In this document: positions 1-10,592 of the stretch, in pieces
Layout of the letters: each line of letters opens with the position of its first letter
Position numbering within the stretch: the stretch's first letter is position 1
Assembly (NCBI GenBank): GCA_963556695.1
Contig: CAUWAG010000013.1
Span: forward strand, 1,426,001 to 1,490,000
Reading direction: 5' to 3'
Source of the DNA: Anthostomella pinea
Taxonomy: Eukaryota > Ascomycota > Sordariomycetes > Xylariales > Xylariaceae
DNA: 64,000 nt
Notes under the pieces: model-generated
What the model saw: the letters and a program-made list of their open reading frames with translations, nothing else
Told to the model about the DNA's origin: nothing
The model's database searches: none
Made by a program: the position numbers and the translations under genes

Positions 1-778
1 GCCGTTCTCGGCCTACTCGGGATCAATGCTGCGACCGTGTCCAAGAACATGGCTGTGTCGCATCCGTTCCTAGCTGGTGCGCTCGCTGGTGGGCATTATC
101 CATTCCTCGCCTCGGGACTCGACGCAGCAGACGGATCCTCAATACCAGCATTCGCTACGTGGGAGGTTGTTGTTGCAAAGGCCATCTATCACTTCGCCAT
201 CCCAGCAGTTCAGTTCGCTCTGGCCATAGGCATCCTGGACACATGGCAGTACTTCCTCCACCGCGCAATGCACTCGAACAAGTGGCTCTATAGTAGGTTG
301 CTTCTCCCCCTGGGATAGGCCTTGGCCAACTGACAAATCAATAGCCAAGTTCCACTCGAGGCACCACCGTCTCTACGTTCCTTACGCTTACGGTGCGCTG
401 TACAACCACCCAGTCGAGGGGTTCCTTCTCGACACGGCCGGCGCGGGTCTTGCATACAAGTTGGCGGGGATGACTGCGCGACAAGGCATACTGTTCTTCG
501 TCTGCTCAACAATCAAGACCGTTGACGATCACTGCGGATATGCGCTTCCCTGGGATCCCCTCCAACACATTACCGGCAACAATGCCACATACCACGACAT
601 CCACCACCAGAGCTGGGGAATCAAGACCAACTTCTCCCAACCCTTCTTTACTTTCTGGGACAGGGTTCTGGGCACCATCTGGAAGGGTGACACGACCCTG
701 AGGTACGAACGGTCGAGGATCAATGCCGCCAACATTATGCAGGCAGAAGCCAAAAAGACATCTGCCAAGGCTCAGTGA
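1..778 (+). CDS. SUR2: Sphingolipid C4-hydroxylase, 5' end outside window
   Basis: Fatty-acid-hydroxylase-superfamily membrane enzyme that adds the C4 hydroxyl to dihydrosphingosine to give phytosphingosine in the ER. The reading frame is open to base 1, so the N-terminus lies outside the window. Exons are 1-292 and 345-778. The 52-bp intron (293-344, GTAGGT...ATAG) restores the frame from the first histidine box into the second. Three histidine boxes that bind the di-iron centre are visible: HRAMH (nt 259-273), HSRHH (353-367) and HDIHH (593-607). Hydrophobic stretches precede the first box. The C-terminal tail is basic and ends in KAQ. The order and spacing of the boxes fit the SUR2 group better than sterol desaturases, but a related hydroxylase cannot be fully excluded. 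Confidence 0.85.
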
Positions 779-1473
779 AAAGAGTCCAATTCTGCACTGC
801 TTGGTGCCCACATTCGCTGTATCATCCTAGGGCTTTTCCTTGATTTTCTGGAGTGGGGGGGGGGGGGATATTCTGGATCGAGACAAGCTTGGGCAAAGGC
901 TGCATCACAGAATGGTGAAGAGACATTGGGACGGGCGTTGCTCCATGGATCAGTGCTCACTGTTCACTAGGGATTGTTTGGGAAGTGTCGTGCTGCGTCG
1001 ATACGCGCTGTGTAGGATTGTTGGCTGGTGTACACTTTCCCGAAATTGCAACGACTACCACCGAAGAAGGGTTCAATGAACCACTGGACGTGGAAACGAA
1101 ACGGCATTGGATGTCGAAAGTTCTGTTCTGGCGCGGTGCTCTGACTGGGAGCATCCGCTGTTGCTGCTCATAGCTAATGATAATATCCCTTATTTGACCT
1201 CATGAATTCACCATGGGACATTGTGCTTATAACGATACTTGGTCGTGACGTTCCTGGAGCTGGGGTACATACAGTCAACAGGATTGTTCACGGACGGGGT
1301 AGCTGGGCTGGAGACAGCTATCATAGCTCACCCAAACATGACCGAGTCATGGAAGCCCCCAACAGCGCGTCAACACCTTCATCGAGTTAAGAGACAGCTT
1401 AGTTCCTACACCCAGGGCGTATCCTGAGTCCTCCCGCGCCCACCCAATCCCAAGGCCTCGTGAATACATGTTA

Positions 1474-1510
<37 letters not shown>

Positions 1511-1813
1511 CAGGCTTGATGTCCCGAAAGTGGCAGAACAAGAACTTCATTTAGTCCGAGGTTCGCCGGACTTGGTCGTCGAGAAAAGGGACTGGGGAAC
1601 CGCTGCGGTTTCTTCGCACTGGGGATTGGAGTCTTTTTACCACTCAGGTGGCACAGAGTCAATGGCAGCTGGCAGACTGAACAGCGATAAAATAACAAAA
1701 TAATTGGGATGCCCTGGGTTTGAAGCTTTCCTCTCCCAACTTGTAACTTGTACACGGCAACAGGAGAGTCATACGGCAAGGCGGCAATTCCTCCTAGTGC
1801 TCGGCGAACCTCG
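779..1813. other. Intergenic: 3' flank, poly-G run and (TA)n tract
   Basis: No gene recognised. It holds the 3' flank of the hydroxylase and the upstream region of tRNase Z. There is a run of 13 G at 855-867 and an AT dinucleotide microsatellite at about 1478-1507. Short open frames here show no family resemblance. Confidence 0.6.
1478..1507. repeat. (TA)n microsatellite
   Basis: About fifteen uninterrupted TA units, in the region upstream of the tRNase Z gene. Confidence 0.9.
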
Positions 1814-4651
1814 ATGCAGAGCAAGCATGCGGCTGCTCACGCTGCGAGAAGGCTTTCCCATCTACTGAAACTAAGTCCCTACACGGGTCCGAGGCGTCTC
1901 TTCCCACCTTTTGTCAAGTCGCGATTTGCGAACACACGGCTTCCAACAGCCCTCTTCAACGGGCCCAACCTTTCTGTGCTGCCAGCAACTTCGGCCGACC
2001 GAAAATTGCGCGCTCGATTTCTCCTCCTCCAGACTTCGCAACCCACGACCTTCTCACAACCCACGGCTTCCTCGCAGTCCACCGCGGCACCTACGAAACC
2101 GGCAGCTCGAGCTCTAGGTCGAAGGATGTTGAACTATCTGCAGGTCGTCACCACGCCTACGGCCGATACCTCTGGCACCGCTCTTCTCCTCCACTTTGAC
2201 AACCAGCGATACATATTTGGTCAGGTTGCGGAAGGGACACAGCGTGCGCTGGTACAGCGCAAGGTGGCACTGAACAAGGTCGAGGATGTCTTCCTGACTG
2301 GCCTCGTCAACTGGCAAAACGCCGGTGGTCTCTTGGGCCTGATTCTCACTCTTGCCGACATGCTTGCATCTTCGAAACAGAGCGCTCTGGATGGCAATTC
2401 GGAACGAAAGAAGAAAGGGAAGGCCGGGTTGCGCGATGGCCCGTCGGCGAAGCTTAATATCCATGGCAGCAAGAACCTCTCACATCTCCTTGCTACCGCG
2501 CGGCGCTTCATATTCCGGAAGGGCCTCCCCCTGACACCCCACGAGATCCGCCAAGACCCTCGTATTGCCAACAACTTGACGGCAGAGCCCGACTGGAAAG
2601 ATGACAACATCAACGTCTGGTATATGCCGGTCGAGTCCTCCCAGAGCCGCGCCGCTAGCCCTCGGAAGCGAAGTCACGAAGAGTTTACAGAGTCAGCCGG
2701 CGCAACCAATTCGAGCACCTCTACAGAAGAAGAAGATCAGAAGCTTGTCAAGACAGTAGTCACGCAGATGTTTGACTCGGACTGGACTATGGATGCACTG
2801 GTGGAGACGACCTTGCAGCAGGCAAAACTACCCGCGAAGATATTTGTAAGAGATGACCATGGGCATATACAAGTCTACACAGGGCCGATGCCAGGAGGCA
2901 ACAAGAATGTGCCTGACATCCCCGTCCTGGTGCGCCAACCATGGCCCGGCGCCATGGTCACGTCGTTGCCACGGACCGCCCCCTCGCAGCAATCGATGTG
3001 CTATATAGTCAAAGGCCACGAGAGACGAGGGAAGTTCAATGTCCAACAAGCGGAGAAGCTGGGCGTCGCCAAGCGTGATTACAAGGTTCTTGCTGGAGGA
3101 AGCAATGCCGTTGGTAAAGACGGCGCCGTTGTGACTCCCGAAATGGTCTTGGGTGAGACTGTCGCCGGCAGTGGCTTCGCTGTTGTTGATCTGCCGGACT
3201 GTTCATATGTCGATCCACTTATCAGTCGCACAGAATGGTCGAATAGCCAGATAATGAAAGGCATCCACGTCATCGTCTGGGTCTTAGGCCGCGATGTTGC
3301 CAACGACAACCGCCTTCAAGACTTCATGCAGAAAATGCCCTCAGTACGACACATTGTGTCATCTGGGGACAGCTGTCCGAACATGATTGCGCTAGAATCT
3401 GTCGCAGCCCAGGCTTACAAGCTGCGGTGCATAGACCCTGAGCGGTTCCCCTTGCCTGTTCACAGCAATGAGCTATCGCTCTCGAATGCTCCGTGCACTA
3501 CTTCGTCGACATACGAGACCAACCGGTCGGGCAAGACCGTCCAGTTCGCTCCGCAGTTCCTATGTCAGGACGACAAGATTGTGCCGTTTCCGGACATCCC
3601 AAAGATGGCGCGGAGCGATCTGAGCAGGGAAGTGCTGCGGATGGCCGAGGAAACTAGAACCAAAGTTTCGGACCCAGAGTTTCTTGCCAAGGTTGAGAAG
3701 GCAGAATCGGATATCCCAAATCGCGATGCAGAGATCATCACCCTCGGCACTGGCTCTGCCCTTCCCTCAAAGTACCGCAACGTCTCCGCCACACTTGTTC
3801 GTGTCCCGGGATACGGCAACTACCTTTTCGATGCGGGTGAAAACACTTTGGGGCAGATGCGTCGGGTCTTTGGCGACGAGCTACCTAAAGTTCTACAAGA
3901 TTTGAAAGCGATCTGGATCAGTCATTTGCATGCCGACCACCATTTAGGCACTGCCTCGGTTATCAAAGCATGGCACGCAGAAACAAGAAACTCCTTGCCC
4001 TCTGCCAAATTACACGTCGCCTCTCATACTCACATGATAGATTGGCTCGAGGAATACTCCAGTGTTGAGGATTATGGCTACGACCGACTGGTCGCCACCA
4101 AGTTCAGCCACTACGATGCCAGCACGCGCATCAGCGAACCCCGAGTATTCACGAGCAAGGAGACCGAGGCCTGGGGTTTAGCGAAGATTGAGGTCTGCTG
4201 GGTAAACCACTGTTTCGGGGCGCTTGCGACGGCCTTTACGTTCCCATCTGGGCTTAAGATCGCGTACTCGGGAGATTGCCGGCCGAGCGACGCTTTTGTT
4301 CAGATTGGCCAGGGCTCTACAATACTCATCCACGAGAGCACCTTTGATGACGAGTTGCAAGGCGATGCGGTTGCAAAGAAGCACTCCACAATGTCGGAAG
4401 CGATCGACGTCGGAAGACGCATGGGGGCAAGGAGAATTCTGCTCACACACTTCTCCCAAAGGTACCAGAAGGTGCCGGTCATAGAAGAGAACTTTGAGGT
4501 ACGGGCCGACGCGGATACCAAAGACAAGGCCAGGACGGATGAGGTGATATTGGTCGCGTTTGATTACATGCGTCTCAAGCTCGGGGAGTTCAGGAAGGCC
4601 CAGGCTTTCTTGCCTGCGATCCAGAAGCTGTTTGAGGATGTGGAACAATGA
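1814..4651 (+). CDS. TRZ1: Long-form tRNase Z (tRNA 3' processing endoribonuclease)
   Basis: Metallo-beta-lactamase-fold nuclease that cuts the 3' trailer from pre-tRNA in nucleus and mitochondria. A single open exon of 945 codons starts from the first in-frame ATG at 1814. The size fits the ELAC2/Trz1 long form, with a degenerate N-terminal half and a catalytic C-terminal half. Catalytic signatures are GTGSALPSKYRNVS (from about nt 3748), the metal-binding HLHADHH motif (3923-3943), a GDC block (about 4274) and HEST...HST near 4333-4389. The first 40 residues are rich in Arg, Ser and Ala with no acidic residues, like a mitochondrial presequence. A second in-frame ATG at 2126 (residue 105) begins right where the conserved N-terminal domain starts, so leaky initiation could give a nuclear form; that is inference. 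Confidence 0.93.
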   Translation: MQSKHAAAHAARRLSHLLKLSPYTGPRRLFPPFVKSRFANTRLPTALFNGPNLSVLPATSADRKLRARFLLLQTSQPTTFSQPTASSQSTAAPTKPAARALGRRMLNYLQVVTTPTADTSGTALLLHFDNQRYIFGQVAEGTQRALVQRKVALNKVEDVFLTGLVNWQNAGGLLGLILTLADMLASSKQSALDGNSERKKKGKAGLRDGPSAKLNIHGSKNLSHLLATARRFIFRKGLPLTPHEIRQDPRIANNLTAEPDWKDDNINVWYMPVESSQSRAASPRKRSHEEFTESAGATNSSTSTEEEDQKLVKTVVTQMFDSDWTMDALVETTLQQAKLPAKIFVRDDHGHIQVYTGPMPGGNKNVPDIPVLVRQPWPGAMVTSLPRTAPSQQSMCYIVKGHERRGKFNVQQAEKLGVAKRDYKVLAGGSNAVGKDGAVVTPEMVLGETVAGSGFAVVDLPDCSYVDPLISRTEWSNSQIMKGIHVIVWVLGRDVANDNRLQDFMQKMPSVRHIVSSGDSCPNMIALESVAAQAYKLRCIDPERFPLPVHSNELSLSNAPCTTSSTYETNRSGKTVQFAPQFLCQDDKIVPFPDIPKMARSDLSREVLRMAEETRTKVSDPEFLAKVEKAESDIPNRDAEIITLGTGSALPSKYRNVSATLVRVPGYGNYLFDAGENTLGQMRRVFGDELPKVLQDLKAIWISHLHADHHLGTASVIKAWHAETRNSLPSAKLHVASHTHMIDWLEEYSSVEDYGYDRLVATKFSHYDASTRISEPRVFTSKETEAWGLAKIEVCWVNHCFGALATAFTFPSGLKIAYSGDCRPSDAFVQIGQGSTILIHESTFDDELQGDAVAKKHSTMSEAIDVGRRMGARRILLTHFSQRYQKVPVIEENFEVRADADTKDKARTDEVILVAFDYMRLKLGEFRKAQAFLPAIQKLFEDVEQ

Positions 4652-5599
4652 GGGTAGATTTGTGTAAAGAAGACGGGCATAGAGGGCGCTAGGAGTGGGC
4701 ATGCTCGCTGTCGGATGGAAAGGGGATCAACCAGCTAAGTTACTGACTAGATAGACTCCCACTGCCACTGCATGTCGCTATAAGTCTACTGCAATCACTT
4801 GCATAGACGGGTTGTACACTATATTCCACAATAAGTATAGATACCTTGGGATTGGATGCAACTGGCAGTTCTACGATGTGTCTCGGAGCGTACCTACGTT
4901 GTGACGCCAGAGTCCATCTGATTCGATCAGGCTAGGTATGTTGAGTTCAGCGGACTCGATCCTCAACCGATCCTTGACGTCTTTCGCATGGGAGTTTTGG
5001 CCGTGCACGATCTTGATCTGGCCGGCAGGAACTCTGGTTCTGTTCTGGAACTTGCCATACCATCCCATGTTAGCTGGTAGTCGACGGCGCGTGGCTCGCT
5101 CTGCCTCCTAGAGATCCGTTGGACCCAGCACTTCTCCGGAGCCGGTACTGGTCACGTCCCACTCTCGCTTTCCTGATGTCCATGCATGCCGGTTCCGACC
5201 TGCGGGATTGATTACTCGGCCGGCAGGCAGGGTGACGACCCTGCCGGTCCCGATGACATAATGGGGCGCGGCTCCTGCCTGGCACCGGCCCTGGCACCGA
5301 CACCGGCACCGGCGCTCGGGTTGGTCGAACGCAATGTCTGTGTGTATGTTAGTGTCTCGTCTTGAAACCCAGTGGCCAATAGTCCTGCTCGAAAGAAACC
5401 ATGGTTTACATGCGAGATGAAGGTAATGAATGCATGGGGTGAGATGAAAGTTCTTGATGCCAGCAGCCTGGATCATTGTACGTTATAGGAATCGCTTGTT
5501 GCCCTTATTTGGCACTACATGTAATTACCTAAGTTAACCTGCTAACTTAGAGGGCAAGATCATGCTTGATTAATATCGTATTATAGCTACGATGATATT
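4652..5599. other. Intergenic or degraded coding region
   Basis: Minus-strand open stretches at 4871-5068 and 5108-5476 look more protein-like than random, with glycine-rich segments, but I cannot assign a family or join them confidently to the flavin-reductase-like exon upstream. They may be downstream exons of that gene or a decayed neighbour. Confidence 0.35.
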
Positions 5600-6078
5600 T
5601 GGAGACATCTTCGTGTACGAAGGCATTGGTGACTTGACACAACAGAAGGTCTGGAAGTCTTGTAGTCGACGAGCTCGGTCAGTTTGTTTTCAATGGACAT
5701 AACGGACTCCCTGACTTTAGGCGGCTTGACGGCCGTGCTGTCGGCTTCCGCCAGGCCTGAAAGCGTCCATTCCCACACACCATCTGGCGCGTCCACAGAG
5801 CTCGTGTTTAAAGCCTCAATCATGTCTTCAGAGACCATGTTGAAAACACACTCGCCGGTTTCCCCAAGATTGCGCAATATATCTTTTGGCCGGCAGGCGC
5901 GTCCGCAGAACCCGATCACAAAGACCGGAGGGTCTTGGTCGACGACTTGGAAATAGCTGGAGGGTGCGACATTTAGGTTTCCTTCTTTTGATATGGTGCT
6001 GACGAGACCGATGGGCCTCCCCCGAACGGATTCATCTCGATATGCGCCTGGTCTTGTTTGCGCTTCATCCTCGTTTTA
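5600..6078 (-). CDS. Flavin-reductase-like (FMN-binding split-barrel) gene, boundaries uncertain
   Basis: Read on the minus strand, the frame downstream of a stop at 6078-6076 is open and contains a clear DIM6/NTAB-type flavin-reductase-like core: RPIGLVST, then NVAPSSYFQ, PPVFVIGF, KDILRNLGETGECVFNMVSED and a WEWTLSG segment. Such proteins bind FMN and act as flavin reductases or flavoprotein oxygenases. The usual N-terminal block before RPIGLVST is short here and the C-terminal strand after the conserved ENKL segment is not obvious, so introns or decay are likely at both ends. Another open stretch immediately upstream on the same strand (about 6080-6240) is not recognisable. The domain call is fairly safe; the gene structure is not. 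Confidence 0.5.
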
Positions 6079-6443
6079 TGACGCTGATCCCGGACATGGA
6101 CTTCCAGCCTGGCAGTTCCTTCTTCGATCCTCCCAGCGATGCATAGTCTAGCTGGCTGCGCGTCGGCACAAAAGCTGTGTTGACCGACTCAATGACATCG
6201 AATCTGCTTTGGATCTTCAGGCCGAAGAGATGCGAGGAGAGAGTGTGATATCATTTGCACAAATTGATGTTTCGAACAAAAAAGATGAGAATGATGAATG
6301 ACCAAGCCGATAACGCGCCCGCCGATCGACCGTCACTTCAGTGGTCCATCCCCATCTCCGCCAGCGGAGCAGGCTCGATCCCTTCAGCTAAGGTATACCG
6401 ATGATCTCGGCAAAGAGCCACGGCACGGAACCACGGGTACGGA

Positions 6444-6475
6444 AGCCCGCCAGCCCGCCAGCCCGCCAGCCCGCC
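6444..6475. repeat. Tandem octamer AGCCCGCC x4
   Basis: Four perfect head-to-tail copies of an 8-bp unit, not in any supported gene. Confidence 0.9.
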
Positions 6476-6909
6476 TAATCGACGGCGGCACGACGAAACA
6501 GCAGACGCCTGGAAACAGGAAGACTACCACACGTGGTAAAACCACGCCGGCGGCAGTCTATCTATGTTTGGGCACTACTGACGCCATCCCGTTAGTAAGA
6601 CCACCAAGTCAGCGTGGGGGCGGGCATAGGCGAGCTCACTTCACCAGCAGGCGAATTGGCGTAATGAACCATAAGCTGCCATGCAATGATGAGTCCGTCA
6701 GCAGATGATTATTGGCCACTCCGTGGCAGGGCTGGCTGTCAAGACTATAGGTGCCTTATAATTTATTATAGACCGCCAACTGCATCTACACTTGACATCA
6801 GCCGCAGCGATCGTTGTGGGTCGAGGAATTGTCCAGGGGTAAAAGGGGGGCGTTGGGACCGCGAAGCAATCACTCGAAGAGAGCGCATGATGGATCATGG
6901 AGGAGGAGG

Positions 6910-6911
<2 letters not shown>

Positions 6912-6941
<30 letters not shown>
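6912..6941. repeat. (GAT)n trinucleotide microsatellite
   Basis: About ten GAT units following a short GGA run. Confidence 0.9.
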
Positions 6942-6942
<1 letters not shown>

Positions 6943-7585
6943 GCGGCACACGGATAAGATGGGCAGCTTGGATGATTTCGCATATGAAGAAGTAGCAAGC
7001 ACAGTCATCAAACACGCCCGTCACACCAGATGACCAGCAAGCTGCAGGACTCAAAGCTGTATACCTACCTATAAGTGGACCTAGGTTTGATTCCTATCAG
7101 CGATCGGGTCATGACCGGGAATGATTTGTTATTTTGTCCCATTGCAGGTGGTTCCATAATCCCTGAACAGTGAATATCTATGTAAGCCCTGTCATCGGTC
7201 ATCCTTGATAGCTCTGCTCTCACCCAATCAACCGACAAATTGTAACCTGCCATGTGGGCATGAGGTGGTCCATCGCAGCGTGAGATTAGACCGTAGACGT
7301 AATAAGGAGCTAGACACCCTTCAGACAGCTTTGCATCCGTTTTGTCGGATCTGTTTCTCTTTATGTTTCTTGTTTCTTGTCAGTTGAGATACCCAAGGAC
7401 CATGTGTGCCGCGTCAGGAGTCAGGAGTCAGGAGTGCTTTTTCTTCACTCGGCTAATTACCTAGGCTTTCTCCGCGCAAACAGGGGTAGCTACCTCAGAA
7501 CGCCATCATTTAATATCCCCCGCCGAGGTGAATATTTGGCCAACTCACCAAGGATTAATACAGAGTGCAAACACCAACACAACAG

Positions 7586-9639
7586 ATGGGTTCCGACTCG
7601 AGACCGAGGGCCGAGGAGGAGGCTGTAGAACGTATGCTCAACAACGAGTACTCATCCAGCGACGATAGCGGGTACCGGGACGAATACTGGTCATCACCCT
7701 TCGAAAAGATGCCGAGCACGCCCATATCAGCGTTCAGTCGGAGACTGAACAGAAGGCACTACACCGTCATCTTGATCCTTATAATAATGGGCACGCTCCT
7801 ATGGGTGAGCCCAAACTACCCGATGGGACGGGGCTACCTGAACAGCCAGACGACTGGATCCAAACAGTCGGTGGTATTGGTGTCGCTGCCTCAGGCGACA
7901 TCTGCACCATTCAAGCAGGCGCTGCCGTACCCAACCACGGGACCAGAGGACGAAGCAAAGAAGACCTCAGGCGACAAGATACATGTCAAACCTCAGGATG
8001 AGAAGGTGCACTCTTCATCAAAGGACAATCCAGGCGACCAGACCGACAGCAAGCCCAAGGAGTCGCCGAAAGAGAAGCCCGCTGAGGAGAAGCTCGCCGA
8101 GGAGAAGCCCCCGAAGGTGAAGCCCGTCGAGGAAGTGCCTGCGAAAGAGGAGCCCGTCGAGGAGGTGCCCGTAAAGGAGAAACCCGTCGAAGAGGTGCCC
8201 GCGAAGGATAAGCCCGTCGAGAAGGTGCCCGCGAAGGATGAGCCGGCCAATACCCCAGTGAAAGGCTCCAAAGGGGTTCCTGAAGAGTGGTGCACGACGT
8301 GGCCGGTCGACGAGAAAGGCAACTACGACGCGAAGCACAAGTCGACCGGGAGCAAAAAGCTGCAGCTGGACAGCTACGCGCCCGCAGGCGGATGGCAAAA
8401 ACCGGCGGGAGTCAAAATCGTGGCGATGGTGTTTTATGGGCGCAAGCGCAATGTCGACATCCTGGACTGCTACCTGCGGCAGAACCTGGTGTCCAACGGA
8501 GGATATTTCGACGAGGTGTGGTTCATGGTGCACACGCAGATTGAGGACGACGTCTCGTGGATGCGCGAGCTTGTGAAGCAGGAGGACGAGTACGTCTTCA
8601 TGGACCTCGGCGCCTGCACCACCAAGCCGTACGGCTGTATCTGGGAGTACGCGGTGGAGGACGACACCATGTACTTCAAGATCGACGATGATATTGTGAG
8701 CGACTGCCCATCCAACCAACCACCCCCCTTCCTGTCCCGGGCTGAAACTGACCCAAAACCCAGATGTACATCCACCACGACACGATCCCGCAAATGGTGC
8801 ACACGCGCATCGCGCAGCCGCACCCCTACGCCATCTCGGCCCAGCTCGTCAACAGCCCCGTCACGGGCCTGGAGTCGTACCACTACGGCGCCATCCACCC
8901 CTTCCTACCTGACCCGCGCCCCCACAACTGGCGGAAGGCCGCCGAGAGCTGGCGCGTCTCCGAGCTGCCGCTGTACCCACGGGCCCTCAACCCGATCGAA
9001 GGAAACCCGCTGGAACTGAACGCGCCCTACAAGGGCCACCCGTGGCTGCTCCTGAGCGACAAGCCAGACGCGACGGCCGGGCTGGTGCACACGCCGATGG
9101 GCGAGTGGTACGCGCACCAGGGCCCCGAGGACATCGCATGGGGCCCCGGCTGGAAGTCGTGGGGCGTGGCGGCGCAGCAGCTGTACAGCTTGCTGTTCAA
9201 CCTGGAGAAGAACCAGCTGGACCGGTACCACTTCGGGCGAGCGATCGACTACCGCGATCGCCACGAGGACGAATCATCCCGGGAGGGGGAGCAGCCCGAA
9301 GCAGAAGAAAAGTACGACGGCCCCGGCGGCGAGCAGCTCTACGACATGCAGTACCAGCGGTACAACCTCAACTTCATTGCTATCTGGGGCCGCGACGTGG
9401 CGGCGGGCCTGCCGATTGGCGACGACGAGCTCGAGGTCACGCAGACGATCCCCGCGCGCCTGGGCCGGCCTTTTGTGATTGACACGCGCGCCCTCGTCGC
9501 CCACCACTCGTTCTTCGTCCAGAAGGAGGGCGTCGGCGCCACCGACCTGATGGACCGCTGGCGCGCCTTCGCCAACGAGAACGTCTGCGCCGCCGACAAC
9601 ATGAAGAAGCCGTGGGATCTGCGGTGTCCGGGTTTCTAG
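7586..9639 (+). CDS. Type II membrane glycosyltransferase-like protein
   Basis: Two exons, 7586-8695 and 8764-9639. The 68-bp intron (GTGAGC...CCCAG) is phase 0 and joins FKIDDDI to MYIH. The protein is 661 residues. Layout: acidic, serine-rich cytosolic tail; one hydrophobic anchor near residues 58-76; a low-complexity stem (about residues 150-225) of imperfect KPVEEVPAK repeats; then a globular lumenal domain. KIDDDI followed by an aromatic residue resembles the metal-binding DXD of GT-A glycosyltransferases. Start choice: the ATG at 7586 is the first in frame. I know similar fungal proteins only as uncharacterised, so donor and acceptor are unknown. Likely Golgi, by topology. Confidence 0.75.
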
Positions 9640-10592
9640 GGTTAGGCGCTGTGGTGCTGTGCTTTGGTGGACTGAGGCGCGGTTTTTGGTTTTCTTTTCT
9701 TGTTACTTTTTGCCAATGCATTGGGGGCGGGAGTAGGAAGGAAGGGGCCGGAAGGGCTGGCGTTTCTGGTGTGTATTCTATAGCGACGCGCGGTCAGTCA
9801 GCGAATGGCAGGGCTTGCGATGTCTTTGTGGGATTATATGGCGCCTAAAGGGGCGTTCATTAGATTTTACGAACCATGTGAGTCGTAAATATTAAACTAC
9901 ATTCCACTGCAATGTACTTTCAATTGGCTTCGTGATTAAACCAAAGTATGAAGGCTAAAGTTTGATCAAGGCCTTGTGAATACTTCTGTTCTCGTACGCA
10001 ACCCAGACCCTTCTGAGCCGGAGAATATCGCTAGATCCAGAGGGGGCGAGGAGACTGTCAATCTCGACTCCTTCCACGTCACCATTTTCTCGCGGTCAGT
10101 CACTTGGACCAAGTCAGCGTCCATCGCTCAAGGCGGTAATGATGTTGAGTCTTTGAGTGCCCACGGCTGCTACTACACAGGGAAAGATGAAACTAGGGAT
10201 TCGCCCTGGCAATTATACACGACTTCAAATAGCAATGGAAAGCAAAGACCCAGCCAAGCTCATGTCAACGCCTACAGTGTAAGAATGGAATAGGGGAAGC
10301 CAAAGCCCTAGAACACATGGTGTAGAAGAATGTGAGCAACCGCGTGATACATACACCAATTCGAGCTGGTTTGGCGCCATACCTCGGTCATTGGATGCTG
10401 CAACATGAAGGGTTTTGTTCGTCGAGTTCTCACTTTATCCACGCGTTCCACCTACGTGATACCTGCTCCGGGTCGAACGGAGCTACTAGGGGCGTATGGT
10501 CTTTGGCATTGTGGCACTTGAGAGGCAGATCGGTTGCATTTGCAGAAGGAAACTGGCAGACATACGTGGTACGTGTTTTAAATCGGCGATGC
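9640..10592. other. Intergenic between convergent genes
   Basis: 3' flanks of the glycosyltransferase-like gene and of the hydrolase on the opposite strand. Small open frames, including one at 9976-10293, resemble no family I know. Confidence 0.55.

Larger units (their letters stand above)
6241..7585. other. Intergenic / promoter region with short repeats
   Basis: No convincing gene. It includes four copies of the octamer AGCCCGCC (6444-6475), a GAT trinucleotide tract (about 6912-6941) and three heptamers GTCAGGA near 7413-7434. It probably holds the promoter and 5' leader of the glycosyltransferase-like gene starting at 7586. Confidence 0.55.

Noticed and set aside
6298..6708. 136-codon frame spanning the AGCCCGCC repeats
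   Set aside because: Created by the repeat; Pro/Thr/Arg-rich and without known motif.
8018..8719. 233-codon minus-strand open frame opposite the glycosyltransferase-like gene
   Set aside because: It mirrors the KPVEEVPAK repeat on the other strand; the Leu/Gly/His repeats are a composition artefact.
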